Assembly (NCBI GenBank): GCA_040882255.1
Contig: JBBEBP010000011.1
Coordinates: 372,001-436,000 of the forward strand
DNA: 64,000 nucleotides
From: PWQG01 sp040882255
GTDB taxonomy: Bacteria > Pseudomonadota > Gammaproteobacteria > Pseudomonadales > Pseudohongiellaceae
Direction: 5' to 3'
The position numbers and the translations under genes were made by a program. The notes under the pieces were generated by a model. It saw only the letters and a list, made by a program, of their open reading frames with translations, was not told the DNA's origin and searched no databases. Shown one piece after another: positions 39,096 to 47,113 of this stretch. Position 1 is the first letter of the stretch, and the number at the start of each line of letters is the position of its first letter.

Positions 39096-39591
39096 GGACG
39101 GCGCATGGGTCGACGACGCCTGGGTGCTGCTGCGCGATGAAATCAGCTCTGACCTGCTGGAGTCACACGCCGGCCAGGACCTCATCGTACCGCTGGAAGA
39201 CTGGCTGGGACAACAGGCGCCGCTGAAACGCCATGAGGGCAGAGTCGGTGTCTGGCTGGCCAGCCATGAACTGCCGGAGCAGCTGGGAAGTGCCATCCCG
39301 GATCTGCCGCTGATCGCCGTAGACTTCCCTGCCTTCAAGGACGGACGGGGATTCACCAACGCTCGGGAACTGCGTGAGCGCTTCGCTTATGAAGGGGAAC
39401 TGCGGGCCATCGGCGATGTGCTGCGGGATCAGCTCTTCTACATGATGCGCTGCGGCATCAACGCCTTCGACTTGCGTGACGACCAGAATCCCGACGTTTG
39501 CCTGTCGGCGCTGAGGGATTTCCGGGACAGCTACCAGCCGCGCATCGACCAGCCCCTGCCCCTGTTCCGCCGCCGGGCCCCGGCAGACTGA
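39079..39591 (+). CDS. DUF934 protein associated with sulfite reductase
   Basis: A 170-residue protein starting MPKIIKDGAWVDDAW, of the DUF934 family regularly encoded next to CysI in proteobacteria lacking CysJ. A conserved LIAVDFPAFKDGRGFTNARELRERF block and DQLFYMMRCGINAFDLRD (one Cys) are seen. Its start overlaps cysI by 17 bases, so production is coupled. It has been proposed to help electron transfer to CysI, without biochemical proof known to me. Confidence 0.88.
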   Translation: MPKIIKDGAWVDDAWVLLRDEISSDLLESHAGQDLIVPLEDWLGQQAPLKRHEGRVGVWLASHELPEQLGSAIPDLPLIAVDFPAFKDGRGFTNARELRERFAYEGELRAIGDVLRDQLFYMMRCGINAFDLRDDQNPDVCLSALRDFRDSYQPRIDQPLPLFRRRAPAD

Positions 39592-39616
39592 ACCAGGGGC
39601 AGGAGGGCCGCCGGAC

Positions 39617-40633
39617 TCAATCCCGGTCCAGATTCAGCAGGTAACGCCCCCGGGCGCCGCCCCGGAAAACGGTATCCAGTGAGCCCGGCAGTTCGCTAAA
39701 GCCGATTTCCGTGGCCATCTGCTCCAGGTCATCGATTTTCCATTCCCCGGCCAGACGTTCCCAGACGGCCGCTTTCTTTTCCAGCGGCAGATTGACCGAA
39801 TCGACGCCCAGCAGGTTGACGCCGCGCAGGATGAACGGCAATACCGAAGCACTGAATACCGGTGACGCCACCAGCCCGCAACAGGCCACACTGCCGCCGT
39901 ATTGCAGGGATTTAAGCGTGTTGGACAGAATCTCGCCACCCACGGTGTCGACGGCGCCGGCCCACTGCTCCTTCAGCATCGGGCGGCTCGCCTCCTCACT
40001 GAGTTCGGATCGATCCAGCACGGCATCGGCGCCCAGCCCGCTCAGATAGTCGGCAGCATCGGCCTTGCCGGTCAGCGCCGTGACCCGGAATCCGAGCCGC
40101 GACAGTAAGGCCACCGCATAGCTGCCCACCCCGCCAGTGGCGCCACTGACCAATACCGGTCCCTGTTCCGGTGTCACTCCGTTGAGCAGCAGCTTTTCCA
40201 CACACAGCGCCGCCGTGAACCCGGCCGTACCGATGATCATCGCCTCACGCAGGGACAGCCCGTCCGGACGGCGTACCACCCAGTCCGAGGGCACACGGGC
40301 GTACTGCCCGAAGCCGCCATCGGTCTCCATACCCAGGTCGTAGCCGATCACCACCACTTCCTCGCCAGCGCTGAAACCACCACCATCGCTCACCACTTCG
40401 CCAGCTGCGTCAATGCCGGGCGTGTGCGGGAAGTGCCTCGTCACCCCCTTATTGCCCCGGGCCGACATGGCATCCTTGTAGTTCAGTGAGGAATACCGCA
40501 CACGGATCAACACATCGCCGTCCGGCAGGTCCTCCGTGGAGCGCTTCACAACCGACGCTTCATACCGCGCCTTCCCCGTATTCTCGTCCTGTCGCTCTTC
40601 CACCAGCAGCGCCTTGAAACTCTCTGTTCTCAT
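39617..40633 (-). CDS. acuI: Acrylyl-CoA reductase family protein (AcuI/YhdH)
   Basis: Zinc-independent MDR-superfamily oxidoreductase that reduces acrylyl-CoA to propionyl-CoA with NADPH. The 338 residues show RYSSLNYKDAMSARGNKGV, the TPGIDAAGEV core and the nucleotide-binding VSGATGGVGSYAVALLSRLG. It is missing the catalytic-zinc ligands of alcohol dehydrogenases, as expected. The downstream end converges on the DUF934 gene. The role in detoxifying acrylyl-CoA or in 3-hydroxypropionate/DMSP pathways is family knowledge. Confidence 0.9.
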   Translation of the reverse strand: MRTESFKALLVEERQDENTGKARYEASVVKRSTEDLPDGDVLIRVRYSSLNYKDAMSARGNKGVTRHFPHTPGIDAAGEVVSDGGGFSAGEEVVVIGYDLGMETDGGFGQYARVPSDWVVRRPDGLSLREAMIIGTAGFTAALCVEKLLLNGVTPEQGPVLVSGATGGVGSYAVALLSRLGFRVTALTGKADAADYLSGLGADAVLDRSELSEEASRPMLKEQWAGAVDTVGGEILSNTLKSLQYGGSVACCGLVASPVFSASVLPFILRGVNLLGVDSVNLPLEKKAAVWERLAGEWKIDDLEQMATEIGFSELPGSLDTVFRGGARGRYLLNLDRD

Positions 40634-40656
40634 ACTTTTTCAACTCCTCGTCGGGT

Positions 40657-41703
40657 CTAGAAATACCGGCTCTCGCGTAGACGTTGCAGCCAGTTCAGCG
40701 CCGTTTTTTCGAGCACTGTACTGGCACTCTTGCCGATCTTCTCGCCCAGGTTCTTGCGCAGCTCGTAACGCACCTCGTAGACATCGGCGTCCTCACAGGC
40801 CTTCATGATGATGTCATCGCTGGTGCCGACCTCGTCGGCAAGATGGTTCTCCAGGGCCTGATTGCCGAACCAGGTCTCACCCGTTGCCACCGCATCAATA
40901 TCCAGCACCGGGCGGTACTCGCTGACCCAGTGCTTGAACAGGGAGTGGATCTCCTCCACGTCTTCCTGCACCTTGTTACGAGCCTTCTGCGTGGTCTCAC
41001 CAAACAGGGTCAACGTCCGCTTGAATTCACCGGCGGTGATCATTTCAAAATCCACGTCGTGGTTCTTCAGCACCCGGTTAAAGTTGGGTACCTGCATCAA
41101 CACACCGATGGAACCCAGCACGGCGAACGGTGCCGCCACCAGCCGGTCGGCCAGACAGGCCATCATGTAGCCGCCGCTGGCCGCCATCTTGTCGACGCAG
41201 ACGGTCAGCGGAATCTCGCGCTGGCGGATCCGCTGCAACTGGGAGGCAGCCAGTCCGTAGGCATTGACCAGTCCACCCGGGCTGTCCAGACGCAATATCA
41301 CCTGGTCATCGCGGCCGGCCAGTGACAGCACCGTACTGACCTCCTGCCGCAGGGACTCGACCTGGGTGGCGGCGATATCCCCCTTGAAGTTGATCACGAA
41401 GACGCTCTTGCCGCGTTTGCCGTCGCTCGCCTGTTTCTTCTTGTCCTGTTGCTCGGCCTTGCGCTGCTTCTTTTCCTGCTTGCGGATCAGCTTGAACGCG
41501 AAACGGTCATACACCTGCTGGCGCAGGGCGTCGCGCATCCGGTCAAATTCCTTGTTGAGGTGGGTCACCACGATGTTGCCACGGCTGGCCTGTCGTTTGG
41601 CCCGCATGCCCGCCGCCATGATGGCAGTGAAAACCGCCACCAGTGCGACGGACAGAATGGCCACCTGTGCGAAAAATACCAACAGATCAATCAGAATGTC
41701 CAA
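40657..41703 (-). CDS. sohB: Inner-membrane protease SohB (S49 family), TTG start
   Basis: S49-family serine peptidase anchored by an N-terminal helix (about residues 2-30, DILIDLLVFFAQVAILS...). Catalytic Ser is in MAASGGYMMACLADR and the general-base Lys in the FKRTLTLFGETTQKAR region. The start is TTG, with AAGGAG eight bases upstream; this gives 348 residues, matching E. coli SohB (349). The frame stays open 133 codons further up, but that part is translated palindromic repeat and antisense to nothing useful. Likely co-transcribed after nudC. Confidence 0.9.
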   Translation of the reverse strand: MDILIDLLVFFAQVAILSVALVAVFTAIMAAGMRAKRQASRGNIVVTHLNKEFDRMRDALRQQVYDRFAFKLIRKQEKKQRKAEQQDKKKQASDGKRGKSVFVINFKGDIAATQVESLRQEVSTVLSLAGRDDQVILRLDSPGGLVNAYGLAASQLQRIRQREIPLTVCVDKMAASGGYMMACLADRLVAAPFAVLGSIGVLMQVPNFNRVLKNHDVDFEMITAGEFKRTLTLFGETTQKARNKVQEDVEEIHSLFKHWVSEYRPVLDIDAVATGETWFGNQALENHLADEVGTSDDIIMKACEDADVYEVRYELRKNLGEKIGKSASTVLEKTALNWLQRLRESRYF

Positions 41704-41748
41704 AACTGAAGCTCCTTGTCTATAGCGAAGAAAAAAAAGGGGGGACAG

Positions 41749-41858
41749 AGAAAAGTGGGAAGAAAAGGGGGAAGAAGAAAAGGGGGACAGTCCCTCTTTT
41801 TTTTCAAAAAGAGGGACTGTCCCCCTTTTCTTCTTCCCCCTTTTCTTCCCACTTTTCT
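41749..41858. repeat. Perfect 53-bp inverted repeat with four-base loop
   Basis: The arms at 41749-41801 and 41806-41858 are exact complements, almost purely purine on one side and pyrimidine on the other. The loop is TTTC. Beyond them the right arm has a 14-base extra unit and pairing resumes with the outer GGGACAG. The core AGGGGGACAGTCCCTCTTTTT relates it to the palindrome at 30528-30574. The stop codon of nudC lies in the loop, so the right arm encodes the NudC C-terminus. Confidence 0.95.
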
Positions 41859-42688
41859 TCCCCCTTTTCTCTGTCCCTCTTTTTTCTCCCGCCTTTTTCG
41901 TTTCTGTAACGTTGAATGAGCCGTCCGGCAACGCTGATGTCGGCGGACGGTACGGGCGGAAGTTTGTCGATGTCAAACCACTGTGCACTCTCCAGCTCAC
42001 GGTCGACCAGGCGGATGTCGCCGCCGGCATGTTCGGCGAAATACCCGAGCATGAGCTGGGACGGGAACGGCCACGGCTGACTGGCCACGTAGCGCACATC
42101 ACGGATCGTGATGCCGGCCTCCTCGGCCACCTCCCGGTGTACCGCCTGCTCCGGTGTCTCGCCGGCCTCTATAAAACCCGCCAGGCAGCTGTAAAAACCA
42201 CTCGGGTGCCGGGCATGGCGAGCCAGTAATACCTCCCGCCCCCGCGTCACCAGCACGATGATGCACGGGCTGATGCGGGGGTAGTAGTCCACGCCACAGG
42301 GCTCACAGCCCAGCACACGGCGCGGGCCACGCAAAGCGGTCGGTTGCCCGCACCGTCCGCAGAACCGGTGCGTACTGTACCAGTGCACCATCTGGCTACC
42401 CTGCCCCACCAGCGAGAAGCGGTCAAAACCTTCCTGCAGCAGCAACTCGCGCGTTCCGACCGGGCGGGCACCCAGTTCCCGAGCCAATGCTTCCCCCACC
42501 GGCACGGCAGCATAACGTGCTGAACCCGGCGCCTGCAGGGGCAGCAATGGTACCTCCTTTCCGAGAGCGGGCAACTGGTCGGGGCGCCAGAGGTAACTCT
42601 CCTCGCCCTGCAACAAATACCGGCCATGGAACAGCAACAGCTGCAGTCGCTCGTCTGTGGGCTCCCGCAGTGGAAGAACGTAGTGCAT
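41804..42688 (-). CDS. nudC: NADH pyrophosphatase / NAD-cap RNA hydrolase
   Basis: Nudix hydrolase that removes NAD caps from RNA and cleaves NADH to NMNH and AMP. The zinc ribbon FCGRCG...GCEPCG is followed by the Nudix box GFIEAGETPEQAVHREVAEE and the NudC-specific SQPWPFPSQL. The 294 residues exceed the usual ~260: the last ~30 (from about NEKGGRKKRDREK) are a charged Lys/Glu tail encoded by the arm of a perfect palindrome, so the tail is probably a repeat insertion. The ATG overlaps the dnaQ stop by one base. Confidence 0.93.
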   Translation of the reverse strand: MHYVLPLREPTDERLQLLLFHGRYLLQGEESYLWRPDQLPALGKEVPLLPLQAPGSARYAAVPVGEALARELGARPVGTRELLLQEGFDRFSLVGQGSQMVHWYSTHRFCGRCGQPTALRGPRRVLGCEPCGVDYYPRISPCIIVLVTRGREVLLARHARHPSGFYSCLAGFIEAGETPEQAVHREVAEEAGITIRDVRYVASQPWPFPSQLMLGYFAEHAGGDIRLVDRELESAQWFDIDKLPPVPSADISVAGRLIQRYRNEKGGRKKRDREKGEEKWEEKGEEEKGDSPSF

Positions 42689-43410
42689 CAGACTCCGCCC
42701 TGCTGTTTCAGCCAGATACAGTTGCCCCCGCTCTCTTCCTCCACGCGCTGCAGCCAGGCTTCGTGCGCAGCCAGCTCCTCCCCGGTCGGCGCTGGCACCG
42801 GAATGGTCAGGCCTTCCCGGTCGATGGTGCGCGGAACGCTCTCCTCACCTCGGCCACTTACCTCGTCGTCATCCGCGCCCAGCGACAGATCAGTCTGCCC
42901 ACCGGTCATGCGCAGGTAAACATCCGCCAGAATCTCGGCATCCAGCAAGGCCCCGTGCAGCTCACGCTGGGAATTGTCCACCTCATAGCGCTTGCAGAGC
43001 GCGTCCAGAGTGTTGCGTTGCCCGGGGTGACGGCTGCGCGCCATGGCCAGCGTATCGACCACCGTGCAGTAGTCGGTGGTCCGCCCCATCCCGTCCAGCC
43101 GTGCCAGCTCACTGTCCAGAAAGCCCACGTCGAAAGGCGCATTGTGAATCAGCAGCTCGGCATCCCGGACGAAGTCCAGGAACTCGGCGGCAACCTGTGC
43201 GAACAAGGGTTTGTCGGCCAGGAAATCATTACCGATGCCGTGCACTTCACGGGCGCCCTCATCGACCTCACGCTCCGGATTGATATACACATGGTAGTGC
43301 TGCCCGGTCAGCCGCCGGTTGACCAGTTCCACGCAGCCGATTTCGATGATCCGGTGCCCTTGTTGATGCTCCAGACCCGTAGTTTCGGTATCCAGTACAA
43401 TCTGCCTCAT
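42688..43410 (-). CDS. dnaQ: DNA polymerase III epsilon subunit
   Basis: Proofreading 3'-5' exonuclease of the replicase. The 240 residues (E. coli 243) show the DEDDh motifs: VLDTETTGL (Exo I), HNAPFDVGFLDSEL (Exo II) and HGALLDAEILADVY (Exo III with the catalytic His). The C-terminal ~50 residues form the alpha-subunit-binding tail. It overlaps rnhA by four bases; the rnhA-dnaQ pair is conserved in gammaproteobacteria, although usually divergent in E. coli and here co-directional. Confidence 0.95.
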   Translation of the reverse strand: MRQIVLDTETTGLEHQQGHRIIEIGCVELVNRRLTGQHYHVYINPEREVDEGAREVHGIGNDFLADKPLFAQVAAEFLDFVRDAELLIHNAPFDVGFLDSELARLDGMGRTTDYCTVVDTLAMARSRHPGQRNTLDALCKRYEVDNSQRELHGALLDAEILADVYLRMTGGQTDLSLGADDDEVSGRGEESVPRTIDREGLTIPVPAPTGEELAAHEAWLQRVEEESGGNCIWLKQQGGV

Positions 43411-43871
43411 CCACCGGACCCCGCTGTTTCGTCCCGCAATTCATCGATCCCCAGATTGGCCAGGGCATCGGCCCGCTCGTTGCCCGGATCCCCGCTGTGC
43501 CCCTTCACCCAGTGCCAGCGGATATCATGACGCGCGGCCAGCTCGTCCAGGCGCTGCCACAACTCCTTGTTCAATACCGGTTTACGTGCCGCCGTCTTCC
43601 AGCCCCTGGCCTTCCAGCGCGGCAACCACTCGCTGATCCCCTGCAGCACATAGCGCGAATCACTGTACAGATCAACGGCGCAATCTTCCCGGTTGAGGCT
43701 CTCCAGGGCACGGATCACGGCCAGGAGCTCCATACGATTGTTGGTGGTCTGCGGGTCGCCGCCGTGCAGCGTCTTCTCCCGGTCACGAAAGCGCAACACG
43801 GCACCCCAGCCCCCCTTGCCTGGATTGCCACGGCATGCGCCGTCCGTATGGATCACAATGCGTTCTGTCAC
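43407..43871 (-). CDS. rnhA: Ribonuclease HI
   Basis: Degrades RNA in RNA:DNA hybrids. The 154 residues match E. coli (155). Active-site acidic residues are in HTDGACRGNPGKGG (Asp10-equivalent), NNRMELLAVIRALE (Glu48) and LYSDSRYV (Asp70), and the C-terminal Asp is in NERADALAN (Asp134). Start and stop overlap its neighbours by four bases each, in a yafS-rnhA-dnaQ-nudC series. Confidence 0.97.
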   Translation of the reverse strand: MTERIVIHTDGACRGNPGKGGWGAVLRFRDREKTLHGGDPQTTNNRMELLAVIRALESLNREDCAVDLYSDSRYVLQGISEWLPRWKARGWKTAARKPVLNKELWQRLDELAARHDIRWHWVKGHSGDPGNERADALANLGIDELRDETAGSGG

Positions 43872-44722
43872 GATATCGGGTCTCTCTCTCCGTCCCTGTT
43901 CCGGTCCCAGCGCAGCGGGACCACCTTGTCAGCTTTTCTCGATGCCATACGTCCGGCATCGACCACCGGACCGCCCAGCACCGGACTGCGCAGCTTCGGC
44001 CAGCGTGACTCCACCGGCGTCAACGGCAGCACCTGCTTGCGCGCCGTGATCAGGTAAAAACCGCCCAATGGCTTGAGGTAACGATGCCCGAACTGCTCAT
44101 ACTGCGCCGCACGGCGCAACATCCTCTGCCCTTCATAGGGCAGCAGGAAGCCGCCATAACCGATGTTCTCCACCTGAAAATCCAGCAGCCGCAACCAGTC
44201 CTGCATCCTGTACAGGCCAATGAAACGCCCGTTCCAGGGTGCGCGCCGCCGGCGCAGCAGCCGGCCCAGTCCCCACAGACTGACCGGATTGAAGCCGATG
44301 ATCAGCAGACGCCCTCCCGGTGCCGTGACCCGGCCCGCTTCACGCAGCAAACGGTGGCTGTCCGGGGCAAAATCCAGCGCGTGATGCACCAGCACTGCAT
44401 CCACGCTGTCCGACTCCAGGGGCAATGCCGCATTGTCCGCCACCGGCACCGGTCGCTCACTGTCCCAGGCCGGAGCAAAGCTGATTTTCAACGACGCCGG
44501 CGTATCCGTCAGCAGCGACACCCCGTTGGCACAGCCCAGCTGCAATACCTGTTGCCCGAACAACCGACCATGCCAGGGCAGCAGCGCCTTGCGTTCCGCA
44601 TCGAGCAACGCCGAACCCAATGCGCTGGCGAACCAGTCGCACATCACCCGGTGCGTATGAGGGGCTGACGGCAGACGCCTGCGCTCGGCCCGCCGTGCCC
44701 GATATCGAGCTATAGGATTCAT
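43868..44722 (-). CDS. yafS: Class I SAM-dependent methyltransferase (YafS-like)
   Basis: A 284-residue methyltransferase with motif I VLQLGCANGVSLL, a post-I acidic region, DAVLVHHALDFAPD (motif IV) and LLIIGFNPVSLWGL, the last typical of the YafS/Methyltransf_11 group. The neighbourhood (divergent from gloB, beside rnhA and dnaQ) is that of E. coli yafS. The substrate is unknown. A basic N-terminus (RYRARRAERRR) and basic C-terminus suggest nucleic acid or membrane surface contact, which is inference. Confidence 0.85.
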   Translation of the reverse strand: MNPIARYRARRAERRRLPSAPHTHRVMCDWFASALGSALLDAERKALLPWHGRLFGQQVLQLGCANGVSLLTDTPASLKISFAPAWDSERPVPVADNAALPLESDSVDAVLVHHALDFAPDSHRLLREAGRVTAPGGRLLIIGFNPVSLWGLGRLLRRRRAPWNGRFIGLYRMQDWLRLLDFQVENIGYGGFLLPYEGQRMLRRAAQYEQFGHRYLKPLGGFYLITARKQVLPLTPVESRWPKLRSPVLGGPVVDAGRMASRKADKVVPLRWDRNRDGERDPIS

Positions 44723-44832
44723 GCGGCCAAGGATAACACGGGCGGGCAGACGGCGGGGTGACGGTTGTTTTACCCTGTTGGTTGGTTATCATGGAATTTC
44801 CATACGACACACCATGGCCAGGACGCAGACGC

Positions 44833-45624
44833 ATGCAAACAGAGATCATTCCCGTACCGGCTTTCACGGACAATTACATCTGGCTGATCCGAGAACCGGA
44901 TGGCCCACTGACATGGATCGTGGATCCGGGTGATGCCGTACCGGTACTGGAGCGGCTGACCTCGGATGGCCTGCAAGCCGCCGGCATACTGCTGACCCAC
45001 CACCATCCGGACCATACCGGTGGCGTCGACGAGCTGCTGGCACGGTTCGATATCCCGGTATACGGCCCCCGCTCCAGGCGCATTCCCCAGGTCACCAGGC
45101 CGCTTGCGGAAGGCGACTCGGTGACGGTTCTCGGACACCGGGCGACGATCATTGAAGTGCCCGGCCATACCCTGGATCACATCGCCTTCCATTTCCCCAT
45201 GACGGAAACACCGGGCGCAGCGCCCATGCTGTTCTGCGGCGACACCCTGTTTGCCGGCGGCTGCGGCCGTCTTTTCGAAGGTGATCCGGAGATGATGCAC
45301 GACTCCCTGTCGCGCCTCGCGGCCCTGTCTCCCGATTCACGGGTCTATTGCGCGCACGAATACACACGGGCCAATCTGGTTTTCGCCAGCGCCGCCGAAC
45401 CGGAGAACGCGGCGCTGCAACAGCGTCTGGCGTCCGTGGAGCAACTGCGTGCCGAGAACCGCATCACGTTGCCATCCACCCTCTCAACGGAGTTGCGAAC
45501 CAATCCGTTCCTCCGTTGTCACAGTCCTGTTATCGTACAACAGCTCACAGAACGGCTCGGCAGCCCTCCGCAGGGAGAGGTCGAGACCTTCGCCGCCCTG
45601 CGCCAATGGAAAGACAATTTCTGA
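44833..45624 (+). CDS. gloB: Hydroxyacylglutathione hydrolase (glyoxalase II)
   Basis: Hydrolyses S-lactoylglutathione to lactate and glutathione, the second step of methylglyoxal detoxification. The metallo-beta-lactamase motif is LTHHHPDHTGG; further metal ligands are in VPGHTLDHI, FCGDTLFAGGCGR and VYCAHEY. The start at MQTEIIPVPAFTDNYIWLI gives 263 residues and matches the family; the frame extends 25 codons further without similarity. It is divergent from yafS and precedes mltD, as in E. coli. Confidence 0.95.
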   Translation: MQTEIIPVPAFTDNYIWLIREPDGPLTWIVDPGDAVPVLERLTSDGLQAAGILLTHHHPDHTGGVDELLARFDIPVYGPRSRRIPQVTRPLAEGDSVTVLGHRATIIEVPGHTLDHIAFHFPMTETPGAAPMLFCGDTLFAGGCGRLFEGDPEMMHDSLSRLAALSPDSRVYCAHEYTRANLVFASAAEPENAALQQRLASVEQLRAENRITLPSTLSTELRTNPFLRCHSPVIVQQLTERLGSPPQGEVETFAALRQWKDNF

Positions 45625-45663
45625 TACGGGCGCGATATTCCGATTACTACCACGGATGACAGG

Positions 45664-47049
45664 ATGCGATCACAACAACGACTTTCCACCCTGATTGCTT
45701 CGGCCATGTTTCTGCAGGCCTGCAGCTCAACATTGCTCCAGGAGCAGGACACACGGCAAGGCGAGCGCGGCGATATTCAGCAGCCGGCCGTGACCACACC
45801 CGATGCAACGCAGCCGCCGCGCGATCGGCAGACACCGGAAACCACGGCGCCGGATGAGACGGCACCCCCGCCGGCCCATGTCTGGGAGCAGCTCGCAGGC
45901 CGCTTCAGCTTTGCGCTGGAGCACTACAATGAAGATGTGGAGAAACAGATCCAGCGCTATATCGAGTACCCGGACTATCTGCCCGACATCACGGAACGCG
46001 CCGCCCCTTTCATCTACGAAATCAGCCAGCGCATCGAGAAACGCGGCATGCCGGGGGAGCTGGCACTGCTGCCCATTGTCGAGAGCGCCTTCAACCCGCG
46101 GGCCACCTCAGGCGCCGACGCAGCCGGACTCTGGCAGTTCATGGCGCCCACCGCTGCGGGCCTGGGGTTGAAGCGTGACTGGTGGTACGACGGCCGTCTG
46201 GACCCGCTGGCGTCCACGGACGCGGCCCTGGACTACCTGGAGGGTCTGCATGAGGAATTCGATGGCGACTGGCTGCTCGCCCTGGCCGGCTATAATGCGG
46301 GCCGGGGCACTGTCAGCCGAGCCATGCGCCAGAATGAACGCCGTGGTCTGGATACCGACTTCTGGTCATTGCCTCTGCCACGGGAAACCCGCGATCACGT
46401 GCCCCGCCTGCTGGCTCTGGCGCGGATCTTCGCCGCTCCCGGGGACTACGAACTGGAACTGGAGCCGGTTCCACTGCAGCCGGCGCTGGTCACGGTAGAT
46501 GCGGGCTCGCAGATCGACCTGCGCCTGGCCGCCGAGCTGGCCGGTATGGAGCCCGAAGAGGTGTATGCGCTCAATACCGGTTATCGCCAGTGGGCCACCC
46601 ACCCTGACGGCCCCCATACGCTGCTGCTGCCACCCGAGCCGGCGGAACGCCTGAGCGCCGGACTGGAGAGCCTGGACACCACGGAGCAGATCAGCTGGGA
46701 ACGTTACGAGATTCGCAGTGGAGACACGCTGGGCGCCATTGCCCGTCGCTTTGATACTGACGTACAGGCGTTGCGGAGCATCAACGAACTGACGGGCGAC
46801 CGGATCATTGCCGGCGATGAGCTGATGGTGCCGCGTGCCTACAGTGCCTACGATCTGAGCCGGTTCAGCGGCAACCAGGAAGCCGGTGCCGTGGAAGTGA
46901 GCTACACAGTGCGGCCGGGAGACAGCCTCTGGCGTATCGCCAATGAGCACCAGCTCAGCGTGGATGCACTGCGGCGGTGGAACCAGCTTGGGGAGGGCGC
47001 CCTCATCCAGCCGGGTCAGGAGCTGATCATCCGCACCGACGCCATGTGA
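45664..47049 (+). CDS. mltD: Membrane-bound lytic murein transglycosylase D
   Basis: Lipoprotein that cleaves peptidoglycan to 1,6-anhydromuropeptides. The signal peptide ends in the lipobox LQAC (Cys20). The SLT domain contains ELALLPIVESAFNP with the catalytic Glu, AGLWQFM and LALAGYNAG. Two LysM repeats follow: RSGDTLGAIARRF (about residue 355) and RPGDSLWRIANEH (about residue 420). The 461 residues match E. coli MltD (452). It lies 39 bases after gloB, the conserved order. Confidence 0.95.
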   Translation: MRSQQRLSTLIASAMFLQACSSTLLQEQDTRQGERGDIQQPAVTTPDATQPPRDRQTPETTAPDETAPPPAHVWEQLAGRFSFALEHYNEDVEKQIQRYIEYPDYLPDITERAAPFIYEISQRIEKRGMPGELALLPIVESAFNPRATSGADAAGLWQFMAPTAAGLGLKRDWWYDGRLDPLASTDAALDYLEGLHEEFDGDWLLALAGYNAGRGTVSRAMRQNERRGLDTDFWSLPLPRETRDHVPRLLALARIFAAPGDYELELEPVPLQPALVTVDAGSQIDLRLAAELAGMEPEEVYALNTGYRQWATHPDGPHTLLLPPEPAERLSAGLESLDTTEQISWERYEIRSGDTLGAIARRFDTDVQALRSINELTGDRIIAGDELMVPRAYSAYDLSRFSGNQEAGAVEVSYTVRPGDSLWRIANEHQLSVDALRRWNQLGEGALIQPGQELIIRTDAM

Positions 47050-47057
47050 TTGTTCCT

Positions 47058-47104
47058 CTGCCTCCGGTACACGCCTCCTGCACAGAGACGTCAACCGGAG
47101 GCAG
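47058..47104. terminator. Inverted repeat between converging mltD and Mrp operon
   Basis: CTGCCTCCGGT (47058-47068) and ACCGGAGGCAG (47094-47104) are perfect 11-bp complements with a 25-base loop. It lies nine bases past the mltD stop. No T-tract follows on either strand, so a Rho-independent role is uncertain. Confidence 0.4.
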
Positions 47105-47113
47105 GGAACAGAC

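Noticed and set aside
41703..42102. N-terminal extension of SohB (133 codons)
   Set aside because: It is translated from the palindrome and overlaps the nudC coding region in another frame; family length and the ribosome-binding site favour the TTG start.
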